Positions 8,684 through 16,104 of a DNA stretch of 64,000 nt are shown in pieces; the stretch's first letter is position 1; the number at the start of each line of letters is the position of its first letter. The DNA comes from Pseudoalteromonas ostreae. Its GTDB lineage: Bacteria > Pseudomonadota > Gammaproteobacteria > Enterobacterales > Alteromonadaceae. The notes below the pieces were generated by a model, which worked only from the letters and a program-made list of their open reading frames with translations, was not told where the DNA came from and searched no databases. The stretch lies in the NCBI RefSeq assembly GCF_018069805.1, contig NZ_JAGPYN010000014.1:62001-126000 (forward strand), in the 5' to 3' direction. Position numbers and translations under genes: made by a program.

Positions 8684-10240
8684 ATGAAACAACAGGAAAA
8701 AAGCATAAACACAGTGATTGTCGTGGGTGGTGGTATTGCGGGTTGGTTAACTGCGGGGCGATTGGCTGCAGAGCATAAGAGTAATACGGACGTTGGCGTC
8801 AAGGTCACGTTAGTCGAATCGCCAAACGTACCAATTATTGGCGTTGGTGAAGGTACTTGGCCAACAATGCGCAGCACTTTAATCGCTTTGGGTATCAGTG
8901 AAACCGACTTTATCTGTGAGTGTGACGCTAGTTTTAAACAAGGTGCTAAGTTTGCACAATGGGTGGATGGTGGCGAAGATGATTATTATTATCACCCATT
9001 GGTTTTACCGCAAGGATTCACTAAAACAGATATGGCAGGATATTGGTTAAACGATAGCGAGCAATCATCATCGTTTTCTAATGCGGTATGTTTTCAAGAA
9101 GCACTTTGCGAGCAAGGTCTTGCGCCAAAGACGATCAGAACGCCTGAATATGGCGCTGTCGCCAATTACGCTTATCATCTAGATTCAGCTAAATTTGCAG
9201 TGTTTTTACAAAAACACTGCATTGAAAATTTAGGTGTAACCCATATTTTAGCTGATGTTACTAAAGTTAACAGCATCGAAAATGGTGATATAGGTAGTTT
9301 AACAACAAAGCAGGCCGGAAATATAAGTGGCGATTTATTTGTTGATTGCAGTGGTTTTTCATCGTTATTGCTCGGAGGTCATTATCAAGTGCCGTTCAAA
9401 TCCTATCGTGATGTTTTATTCATAGATACGGCTTTAGCAGTACAGGTACCCTATGAAAATGACTGTAGCCCAATCGCTTCACATACCATCTCGACGGCGC
9501 AAGAAGCAGGTTGGATCTGGGACATAGGTTTACAACATCGCCGTGGTGTTGGTTATGTGTATTCGAGCAAACACAGTACTGAAGCGCAAGCAAGGGCAAG
9601 ACTTGCCGACTATATAGGCGATAAGATTGATTCACTGACAATCAGAAAAATTCCGATAGAAAGTGGCCATCGCAGTCACTTTTGGCAAAATAATTGTGTT
9701 GCTGTTGGATTGTCTGCTGGCTTTTTAGAGCCACTTGAAGCGTCTGCTCTTGTGTTAGTTGAGATGTCAGCGCAAATGATTAGCGAGCAATTGCCACCGA
9801 CTCGCGAGGTAATGGACATTACAGCGAAACGCTTTAACGATACATTTCTCTACCGCTGGGGGAAAATAATCGACTTTTTAAAGCTGCACTATATTTTGAG
9901 TAAGCGCACCGATAATGCGTTTTGGATAGATAATCGCGATCCTCAAACGATCCCACAAAGCTTGCAAGATTTAATGCAACTTTGGCAATATCGCGCGCCT
10001 GCTGATTATGATTTTGCCAGTAATAATGAAGTGTTTCCTGCTGCAAGCTATCAGTATGTCTTGTATGGAATGGGCTTTAAAAGTGATTACAGCAACTCAC
10101 CTCATTTATTAAATGATAAAACATTTGCACAGAGTCAATTTACTAAAAATAAACAGATGATCCAGCAGGCTATTACAACGTTACCGAGTAACAGAGAGTT
10201 ACTTAATAAAATTAAGCTGCATGGGCTTAGTACAATTTAA
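8684..10240 (+). CDS. Tryptophan-halogenase-family flavoprotein
   Basis: A 518-residue member of the flavin-dependent tryptophan halogenase family. Seen: the FAD-binding GGGIAGWLTAG at residues 15-25; GVGEGTWPTM near 53; a lysine at about 85 in the FK motif that aligns by eye with catalytic Lys79 of PrnA; and FLEPLE near 348-352, whose glutamate aligns with the second catalytic residue. The family motif WxWxIP reads WIWDIG at 278-282, so the proline is replaced by glycine. The family uses reduced FAD, O2 and halide to make HOCl or HOBr and a lysine chloramine. Members encoded beside TonB receptors and SapC genes form a distinct clade whose substrate is unknown. Here it sits second in the receptor operon. 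Halogenation of a glycan, peptide or phenolic is possible but not shown. Confidence 0.88.
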   Translation: MKQQEKSINTVIVVGGGIAGWLTAGRLAAEHKSNTDVGVKVTLVESPNVPIIGVGEGTWPTMRSTLIALGISETDFICECDASFKQGAKFAQWVDGGEDDYYYHPLVLPQGFTKTDMAGYWLNDSEQSSSFSNAVCFQEALCEQGLAPKTIRTPEYGAVANYAYHLDSAKFAVFLQKHCIENLGVTHILADVTKVNSIENGDIGSLTTKQAGNISGDLFVDCSGFSSLLLGGHYQVPFKSYRDVLFIDTALAVQVPYENDCSPIASHTISTAQEAGWIWDIGLQHRRGVGYVYSSKHSTEAQARARLADYIGDKIDSLTIRKIPIESGHRSHFWQNNCVAVGLSAGFLEPLEASALVLVEMSAQMISEQLPPTREVMDITAKRFNDTFLYRWGKIIDFLKLHYILSKRTDNAFWIDNRDPQTIPQSLQDLMQLWQYRAPADYDFASNNEVFPAASYQYVLYGMGFKSDYSNSPHLLNDKTFAQSQFTKNKQMIQQAITTLPSNRELLNKIKLHGLSTI

Positions 10241-10275
10241 TTGTGCTGTGAAATATAAAGAATAAAGAGAACAAT

Positions 10276-11022
10276 ATGACTAATTTAGTTGCAATTAATT
10301 ACGGCGCTCACAAACATTTAAAAATTGATACCGCGAAAACTCAAGAACACAGTGCCACGCAAAATATGCTTCCCGTTGTAGTTGCTGAATTTAGCCAAGT
10401 ATCTGTGCAACATCCGATCGTACTTGCTAAGAGTGGTGAAACAGGCGAATTTACCTTAACGGCATTATTAGGTTTTGAGCAACATGAAAATTTATTTTCG
10501 AAAGACGGTCAATGGCAAGGAGTTTACATACCATTACAGTTACAAAGGCAGCCATTTTTTGTCGGTGATATACAAACTGAAGTAGCAGGAGATTATGCGG
10601 TTTGTATAAACTTAGACAGCCCATCGATAGTTCGCGACTTAGCGCAAAATAACGTCAATGACATCCAGATATTATTTACTGAAAGCGGTGAAGATAGTGA
10701 TTATTTTGTTAAAATGAAACAATGCTTAGGGTATTTATTGCAAGGCGAAATAGAAAATAAAGCCCTGATCGACACATTGTTAGCGCTTAATTTAGTGCAG
10801 CCTCTTTCCCTTGACGTTACCTTTTGCAATAAGCAAAGTTCACGTTTAAACGGTCTATATACGGTAAGTGAAGAGAAAGTAGCGGCACTAGATCCTGAAC
10901 AAATAGGGCGTTTACATAAAGCACAACAGCTTAAACCAATCTACACGATGATCAATTCATTGGGTCAACTGTACCCACTTATTGAACGTAAAAATCAGCA
11001 GTTAGTTAGTGTAAATGACTAG
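10276..11022 (+). CDS. SapC family protein
   Basis: A 248-residue soluble protein matching the SapC family: an N-terminal INYGAHKHLKI, the conserved LPVVVAEF block near residue 33, a LTALLGF segment near 62, and the YIPLQLQRQPFF block near 82. SapC was named from a Campylobacter S-layer gene cluster, but the biochemical role is unknown. In many Alteromonadales and Caulobacterales it is encoded next to a TonB receptor and a tryptophan-halogenase-like gene, as here. No signal peptide or membrane segment is visible, so it is probably cytoplasmic. It overlaps the DUF6445 gene by 8 bases (ATGACTAG), so the two are translationally coupled and likely act in the same step. Confidence 0.85.
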   Translation: MTNLVAINYGAHKHLKIDTAKTQEHSATQNMLPVVVAEFSQVSVQHPIVLAKSGETGEFTLTALLGFEQHENLFSKDGQWQGVYIPLQLQRQPFFVGDIQTEVAGDYAVCINLDSPSIVRDLAQNNVNDIQILFTESGEDSDYFVKMKQCLGYLLQGEIENKALIDTLLALNLVQPLSLDVTFCNKQSSRLNGLYTVSEEKVAALDPEQIGRLHKAQQLKPIYTMINSLGQLYPLIERKNQQLVSVND

Positions 11023-11737
11023 TGCTACTTTTTTAAACCCGGCAATGAAAGTTACACGCTTAGTTGTTGGTAATGAGCGCATACCTGTTTTAGTGATTGA
11101 TGATTTAAGTTTAAACTATAATGAACTCATCGCCTGTGCTTGTGAAAACGTTAATCATAGCTCGGCATTTACTGCATCTAATGGAGATTTATACCCAGGG
11201 GTTCGCAAACCATCACCGGCTAACTATAGTGAGCAACTTAAAGAGTTACTCCCTATCTTAAAGTCGTCGTTCAATTTTATCGATAGCAATGACATGAAAG
11301 TGGTTTTTTCTGCGTTTTCAATTGCCACAACACCGGAAACAAAATTAAGGCCCATTCAAATGTTGCCTCACTTTGATACTCCTAGTGTTAACCAGCTTGC
11401 TGCTGTGCATTTTTTATGTGCAAAAGCATATGGTGGAACGTCCTTGTATCGGCATAAAGCATCTGGCTTTGAACGTATAACACAGCAGCGACTCGCACCG
11501 TATCGTGCAATGATCAAACAGCAAGCCATTGCTCAAAGGCTCCACGAACGTCCTAGTTATATTTCCAGTGATACAACATTGTTTGAGCAAATAGCCTCAC
11601 TAGAGGCGAAACCGAATAGGCTTATTGTATATCCAAGTAATGCCTTGCATTCTGGTAATATTAATCCTGATTTAGGACTATCTAGTAATCCATCAACAGG
11701 CCGTTTAACCATTAGTAGCTTCCTAGCCTTTGGGTAA
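11015..11737 (+). CDS. DUF6445 protein, possible Fe(II)/2-oxoglutarate oxygenase
   Basis: A 240-residue protein of the uncharacterised DUF6445 group, recognised by its context and the MLPHFDTP and PSNALHSGNI blocks. The spacing of H119-x-D121, H212 and R230 (GRLTISSF, an RxT pattern) matches the iron-binding HxD...H triad and the 2-oxoglutarate-binding arginine of Fe(II)/2OG dioxygenases such as prolyl hydroxylases. This is my reading from the sequence, not a confirmed assignment. It is the last gene of the receptor-halogenase-SapC operon and overlaps SapC by 8 bases. If it is an oxygenase, the operon would hold two oxidative enzymes, which suggests tailoring of a specific substrate. Its last codons and stop are duplicated 4.3 kb downstream. 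Confidence 0.78.
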   Translation: MTSATFLNPAMKVTRLVVGNERIPVLVIDDLSLNYNELIACACENVNHSSAFTASNGDLYPGVRKPSPANYSEQLKELLPILKSSFNFIDSNDMKVVFSAFSIATTPETKLRPIQMLPHFDTPSVNQLAAVHFLCAKAYGGTSLYRHKASGFERITQQRLAPYRAMIKQQAIAQRLHERPSYISSDTTLFEQIASLEAKPNRLIVYPSNALHSGNINPDLGLSSNPSTGRLTISSFLAFG

Positions 11738-11746
11738 TAACAAAGG
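11705..11746. repeat. 42-bp perfect direct repeat, left copy (DUF6445 3' end)
   Basis: This 42-bp segment, covering the last codons, the stop and part of the terminator hairpin of the DUF6445 gene, recurs identically in the same orientation at 15984-16025. The pair brackets a module of four genes (response regulator, histidine kinase, DUF2141, carotenoid oxygenase). A copy of a gene's 3' end on both sides of an insert is what attL/attR or target-duplicating insertion would leave, but no integrase or transposase lies between. Confidence 0.9.
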
Positions 11747-11756
11747 CTAGGAAGCT
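11717..11756 (+). terminator. 16-bp hairpin spanning the DUF6445 stop codon
   Basis: A perfect 16-bp inverted repeat (11717-11732 and 11741-11756) with an 8-nt loop that contains the TAA stop of the DUF6445 gene. No long T-run follows. It probably ends the receptor operon or protects its mRNA 3' end. Confidence 0.6.
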
Positions 11757-11902
11757 AAAGTAACCTGAGCGCAGATTTAGTATTTTGATTGAATGGCTGA
11801 GTTTGTAGATGTTATATCTAAAGTAGAAATATAAGTTATATCGTTTGTTTATTGGTAATACTGTAAAATAAACATGTACTTAAAAAGCTTGTGTAAGATA
11901 AT

Positions 11903-12532
11903 TCATATAATTTTCGCGCTCAATGCTTTAAGTACTGCGCGGGTTCTATCGCGGGTATTGAGCTTTGCCAGTAAGCTTGATACATGATTCTTAACGGTTC
12001 CTTCAGCTAAAAAAATGGCTTGAGCTATTTCTTTATTAGATAGTCCAGCTGCGATCAGTTTTAAAATATCAGTTTCGCGTTCACTCAGCGGTTCAATTTC
12101 ATTATCCCCAAAGGTCGACAGCTGTGCTGCATTTAGCTGATTTAATAACACTGGCTCTGCTAAGGTTTGTCCGTTGTATACACGATGGACTGCATGATGA
12201 AGCTTTTCGGTGTCGACATCTTTGAGTAAGAATCCATTAGCTCCTGCTTGCATTGCATCGACAAATAACTGCGGATCATCAAAAGTTGTTAAGATAATTA
12301 CCTTACAATCAAAATGCTGTTTGCGAAGTTGGGTTAGTGCTTCGATACCATTGACGCCAGGCATCCTAATATCCATTAATAGTACATCAATGGGATCAGA
12401 GGATAGCTGCTCGCATACTTTGATGCCTGAGTCGAGTTGCCAACAGACGGTAAATTCGTCCGCTAAAGAGAGTAAATTGGCGATCCCCTCGCGGATCAGT
12501 GCTTGGTCGTCGACAATGGCTAGTCTGATCAT
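11903..12532 (-). CDS. NarL/LuxR-family response regulator
   Basis: A 209-residue regulator. The receiver domain (residues 1-118) has acidic residues D8/D9, the phospho-acceptor D54 (LLMDIRMPG) and K104 (FLLKDV). A LuxR-type helix-turn-helix occupies about 145-207 (LSERETDILKLIAAGLSNKE, GTVKNHVSSLLAKL). It should be phosphorylated by the histidine kinase encoded directly upstream, whose stop it overlaps by 4 bases (ATGA). Targets are not known; the divergent DUF2141/carotenoid oxygenase genes are the obvious candidates. The pair belongs to the DesK/DesR type of two-component system, which often senses membrane or envelope state. The segment between the 42-bp repeats contains it. Confidence 0.93.
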   Translation of the reverse strand: MIRLAIVDDQALIREGIANLLSLADEFTVCWQLDSGIKVCEQLSSDPIDVLLMDIRMPGVNGIEALTQLRKQHFDCKVIILTTFDDPQLFVDAMQAGANGFLLKDVDTEKLHHAVHRVYNGQTLAEPVLLNQLNAAQLSTFGDNEIEPLSERETDILKLIAAGLSNKEIAQAIFLAEGTVKNHVSSLLAKLNTRDRTRAVLKALSAKII

Positions 12533-13692
12533 AATGTGTCCTTAAGGGGGAGGGTGACATGTAAGCAAAAACGCTCTGGCGTTTGCTTGATTTCCATACA
12601 GCCTTGATATTCACTTACCCGCTCTTTGATTGAGTTTAAACCACAGCCGAAATTCAAATCACTTTGTTGGGATTGCTGATTAATAATATCTAAGGCTAAC
12701 ATTTTGTTGGTCTGTGATAGTCGCACTTCAATGTGTTTAAATTGGCTATGCTTAATCGCATTGGTAATTGCTTCTTGACACACTCTTAATATACATTCGG
12801 CTTGCTTATGGGAATGGATCTGCAGCGCATTGTCGATGTTAACAGCAAAATTGTAACCAGGTAACCGATCTGCAATTTCATTGAGTGCTGTTTTTATATC
12901 AATATCACCGTCGGTACGAATACTGCGAACCATGTTGCGGATCTCACTCAGTAATGCTTTTGCTAAGTCGCGTGATTGGATCAATGTAGCATGAGAAGAG
13001 TCATCATTTGAGTTGGCTGTTTGCTGTGCGGCAAACTCTAAATTTAAAATTAATGCGGTAAGTTGATGGCCACAAATATCATGCAGGTCACGACTGATCT
13101 CAAGGCGCTCACCATGACGAATACTATCGGTTAGTAAACTTCGTGTAGAAGCAAGGTGTGCATTCATCAGTGTTAATGCTTTATTTGTTGCAGCTTCTTT
13201 GACGGCAACTTTACTGGCGGCAAACGAAAAAATCTCAAAAGCCAAGTAGACACTACTTAGTGTTAATTCATGCCACAGAGAAATAGCATTTTCTTTACTA
13301 AAAAAGAGCACCAGCACAAGTGAGCTATGAGCAGCAACCATCGGGACTAAAGCGTATCTCGAGCTAAAAATGAAAGGCAGTTGCCCTGCTATAATCACCA
13401 ATAAAATATAAATTAATGGGGTGTGTAATATCCAGCCTAATATTAAAGTTGCCAGTATTTGTAAAAATATAAAACAGCTTAAACTGCGAGGATTTTGGTT
13501 TACACCATTTGTCAGTGTAATCACTAAAAAGCTTAGTATATACAGCATATAAGCGAGAAAACTGCTTAATAGCGATGTGGCTTGACTAGTTACTAAAGTA
13601 AGCGTCATAACTGTGGCGCAGCCTAGTAAGCCCGCTAATGTTAGTTGCCAGTTAATAGGTTTTTTTAGTGTCAATAAAGAGGGCGACTGCAT
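12529..13692 (-). CDS. Sensor histidine kinase, HisKA_3 (DesK/NarX-like)
   Basis: A 387-residue inner-membrane kinase. The first 150 residues hold about five or six hydrophobic segments and no sizeable periplasmic loop, so it likely senses something within the membrane. The phospho-acceptor is H204 in SRDLHDICGHQLTAL, typical of HisKA_3. The C-terminal ATPase domain shows the N box (CQEAITNAIKHSQ, about 305-317) and a G2-like FGCGLNSIKERV. The position of the usual DxGxG box reads LDIINQQ, so that glycine motif is not canonical; activity may be lowered or the loop rearranged. It is followed with a 4-base overlap by its response regulator. The divergent gap of 267 bases to the DUF2141 gene shows no site I can name. 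Confidence 0.9.
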   Translation of the reverse strand: MQSPSLLTLKKPINWQLTLAGLLGCATVMTLTLVTSQATSLLSSFLAYMLYILSFLVITLTNGVNQNPRSLSCFIFLQILATLILGWILHTPLIYILLVIIAGQLPFIFSSRYALVPMVAAHSSLVLVLFFSKENAISLWHELTLSSVYLAFEIFSFAASKVAVKEAATNKALTLMNAHLASTRSLLTDSIRHGERLEISRDLHDICGHQLTALILNLEFAAQQTANSNDDSSHATLIQSRDLAKALLSEIRNMVRSIRTDGDIDIKTALNEIADRLPGYNFAVNIDNALQIHSHKQAECILRVCQEAITNAIKHSQFKHIEVRLSQTNKMLALDIINQQSQQSDLNFGCGLNSIKERVSEYQGCMEIKQTPERFCLHVTLPLKDTL

Positions 13693-13959
13693 TTCGCTTC
13701 CAGCAAAAAAACAAAGTGCTTTAGTTTACGTTAGCTTGTCTTTAAATAGCAATAAAACAGCAATGACTCATTAATTTAAATCAATAAAACAGTATGCGGG
13801 TTTTTAAACGCGATGTTAATAAATTTGCTTAATACTAAGACATAAACAAACTAATTTCAAAAAACATGACTTTTGGCACCTGTATTATATGTGGGACTTT
13901 TCTACAGTAGCTACATCAGCTTAGCAATAGGTGTTAAGCCACATTAGAAAGAGCTTGTT

Positions 13960-14373
13960 ATGTTTAAAAAATTAGTTTTTACCAGTGCATTTGCAATCAG
14001 TAGCTTAGCTGCACAAGCTGCCGAATTAACGGTCGATATTGCGGGGATCACACAGCTTGAAGGTGATATATATGTGGTGCTTTATGACTCAGTCTCTGCT
14101 ATGGAGTCAAATAAAGCCACGCTAGCATATAAAGGGGCCGTGACTAAGTTACAGACTACAGTAACATTTAGCGATTTAAGCGCCGGTGATTACGCCATTT
14201 TGGCTTACCAAGATTTAGATAATAATCAAAAGCTCAATCGTAATATGATTGGTATACCTAATGAGCCATATGGTTTTAGTAATAATCCTCGTTTAATGGG
14301 GCCGCCAAGTTTTGACAAATTACGCTTTGCTGTCGGTGATGTTGATCACACTATTCAAATTTCGATTGATTAA
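13960..14373 (+). CDS. DUF2141 secreted protein
   Basis: A 137-residue protein with a Sec signal peptide (MFKKLVFTSAFAISSLAAQA, cleavage after AQA) and a DUF2141 domain: LTVDIAGITQLEGDIYVVLY near the start of the mature protein, LSAGDYAILAYQDLDNNQKL around residue 80, then IGIPNEPYGFSNN and GPPSFDKLRFAV. The domain is a small beta sandwich of unknown function, exported to the periplasm. Its gene is followed after 10 bases by the carotenoid oxygenase, so the two form an operon. DUF2141 genes are often found beside lipid, carotenoid or sterol genes in marine bacteria, which fits but does not prove a carrier role for a hydrophobic compound. Confidence 0.85.
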   Translation: MFKKLVFTSAFAISSLAAQAAELTVDIAGITQLEGDIYVVLYDSVSAMESNKATLAYKGAVTKLQTTVTFSDLSAGDYAILAYQDLDNNQKLNRNMIGIPNEPYGFSNNPRLMGPPSFDKLRFAVGDVDHTIQISID

Positions 14374-14383
14374 GGATATTGCT

Positions 14384-15880
14384 ATGTTACGTCGTGAATT
14401 TTTAAAAAAATCAACATACTTAGGCACATGCGCAATTATCGCTAGCCAATGCCCTGCGGTATTTGGAGCAAATGCAAAGCCACAGCCAAGTCATTCTTCT
14501 GCTATACAGTCTTCTTTTTTAGGTTGGCAAGGGGTAACGGATAATATTGATCCACATTTTGAACCTTGGCAAGGTGAGCTACCCGTTCAGTTACAAGGTA
14601 TGACATTTTTCCGCAATGGCCCGGGTATGCAAGAGCGGGCAGGGCAGCGTTACAGCCATTGGTTTGATGGCGATGGGTTTGTTAATCAATTTAAATTTTC
14701 ACAGCACGGTGTCACTCATCAAGGAAAATTTACACAAACACAGAAGTTTGTCGAAGAGAGTAAAGCAGGAAGGTTTTTATATAATGGTGCAGGCTCAATA
14801 ATTACTAATGCAAAACCGGCAAAAAATACCCAAGTATTCAATACTGCAAATACGGCATTGTTACCAATGGCCGGTGAGCTTTGGGCTATGTGGGAAGCGG
14901 GTACGCCGTATCGCCTTGATCAAGAAACACTCGCAACCAAAGGACAGGTTGATTTTGGGTCTGAATTAAATGGGGTTCCTTTTTCAGCTCATCCTCATGC
15001 TGATAGCGATGGTACGATTTGGAACTTTGGCGATATTTCTTTTACAGGTAAACCTTGCATTGTAGTGTATCAACTGACGGCGCAAGGAGGCATAAAACGC
15101 TATAAACTTTTACCACTGCCACATCATAGTTATATTCATGATTTTGCAGTGACAGAGCAGTATTTAATATTTTATTTGCCGCCCATGTTACAGCAACTGG
15201 GAGAAACTTATATAGAACGATTTAAATGGCAAAAACAATTAGGCAGTCGGGTATTAGTGGTTGATAAGCATAGTTTGCAAGTCGTTAACCAGATGGAGCT
15301 TGAAGCTGGATTTGTTTTTCATTTTGGAAATAGTTGGCAACAAAATAATGAACTAGTTGTTAACTTATGTCTGTATCCAGATGCAACTGTAATGACTGAT
15401 GTAATGGCTAATATAGACAATCACCAAAATCGTATTGCGCATGAACCAGCTAAAGCAGCGCAGCTTAGGCTTAATCTTGTTACTAACAAGGTATCGATTA
15501 ACTGGGCTGAACCATATATGGAATTTTTGCAATTTGATAAGCGTTTCGCTGCTAAGTCATCGGCTTTGCAGTATGGCGTAGGAATAAGCAAAAATAATCC
15601 ACATAAAGAGTTTAATGCAATCACAAGATTGAACACGCAATCAGGCCAAAGTCAAAGTTATAGTTTTGGTGATACAGCCCATGTTGAAGAGCCTTTATTT
15701 ATAGCCAAAACAAATAGTAATAGAGAAGGGCAAGGTTATATCATTAATACGTGGTTGGATTATGGATCGGCTAAAAGTGGTGTTGCTGTTTTTGATGCGG
15801 AGAAAATAGGTCAAGGGCCGTTGGCTTCAATGCAATTACCCTATCATTTACCGCTGGGTTTTCATGGAGCAATAGTATAG
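14384..15880 (+). CDS. Carotenoid cleavage oxygenase family protein, Tat-exported
   Basis: A 498-residue member of the RPE65/carotenoid oxygenase family. The start is at 14384, with TAAGGA just upstream; the longer in-frame start at 14312 would run inside the DUF2141 gene. The N-terminus is a twin-arginine signal (LRREFLKKS, then a hydrophobic stretch ending AVFGANA), so it is probably exported folded with its iron. The four iron-binding histidines of the family are visible in HPHADSDGT, SYIHDFAV, FVFHFGNSW and the C-terminal LGFHGAIV. The family cleaves C=C bonds of carotenoids, apocarotenoids or stilbenes with O2. A periplasmic location in a Gram-negative is unusual and suggests an external substrate. 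It is co-transcribed with DUF2141 and sits inside the 42-bp-repeat-flanked module. Confidence 0.9.
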   Translation: MLRREFLKKSTYLGTCAIIASQCPAVFGANAKPQPSHSSAIQSSFLGWQGVTDNIDPHFEPWQGELPVQLQGMTFFRNGPGMQERAGQRYSHWFDGDGFVNQFKFSQHGVTHQGKFTQTQKFVEESKAGRFLYNGAGSIITNAKPAKNTQVFNTANTALLPMAGELWAMWEAGTPYRLDQETLATKGQVDFGSELNGVPFSAHPHADSDGTIWNFGDISFTGKPCIVVYQLTAQGGIKRYKLLPLPHHSYIHDFAVTEQYLIFYLPPMLQQLGETYIERFKWQKQLGSRVLVVDKHSLQVVNQMELEAGFVFHFGNSWQQNNELVVNLCLYPDATVMTDVMANIDNHQNRIAHEPAKAAQLRLNLVTNKVSINWAEPYMEFLQFDKRFAAKSSALQYGVGISKNNPHKEFNAITRLNTQSGQSQSYSFGDTAHVEEPLFIAKTNSNREGQGYIINTWLDYGSAKSGVAVFDAEKIGQGPLASMQLPYHLPLGFHGAIV

Positions 15881-15983
15881 CAAAAGCTAATTTACAGTTT
15901 GCAAAGCAAGTGTGTTTAATTGTTGCTTGGAATCTAACGGTAAAACTCCTTTGCCAGTGAGTTTAATACCGGCGCTTAGGTGC

Positions 15984-16025
15984 TTAACCATTAGTAGCTT
16001 CCTAGCCTTTGGGTAATAACAAAGG
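15984..16025. repeat. 42-bp perfect direct repeat, right copy
   Basis: Identical to 11705-11746 in the same orientation. Here it carries only the left arm and loop of the hairpin; the right arm is replaced by other sequence, though an AAGCTAAAGT motif that follows the left copy recurs a few bases further on (from 16036). It lies in the non-coding gap after the carotenoid oxygenase gene. Confidence 0.9.
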
Positions 16026-16104
16026 GTAATGTTTTTGCAAAAGAAAGCTAAAGTCTTATTATTTTGTGCCGATATTATTGCTAGGATAATTTTAAGGATG
16101 AAAT

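Noticed and set aside
1661-11737. A ferric-siderophore uptake locus, as FecI/FecR/TonB genes usually suggest
   Set aside because: No siderophore, haem or iron ABC transporter gene and no recognisable Fur box; the operon carries a sugar porter instead.
11747-15983. A genomic island or prophage with its own integrase
   Set aside because: No integrase, transposase or phage gene is present between or near the 42-bp repeats; only the repeat pair itself supports insertion.
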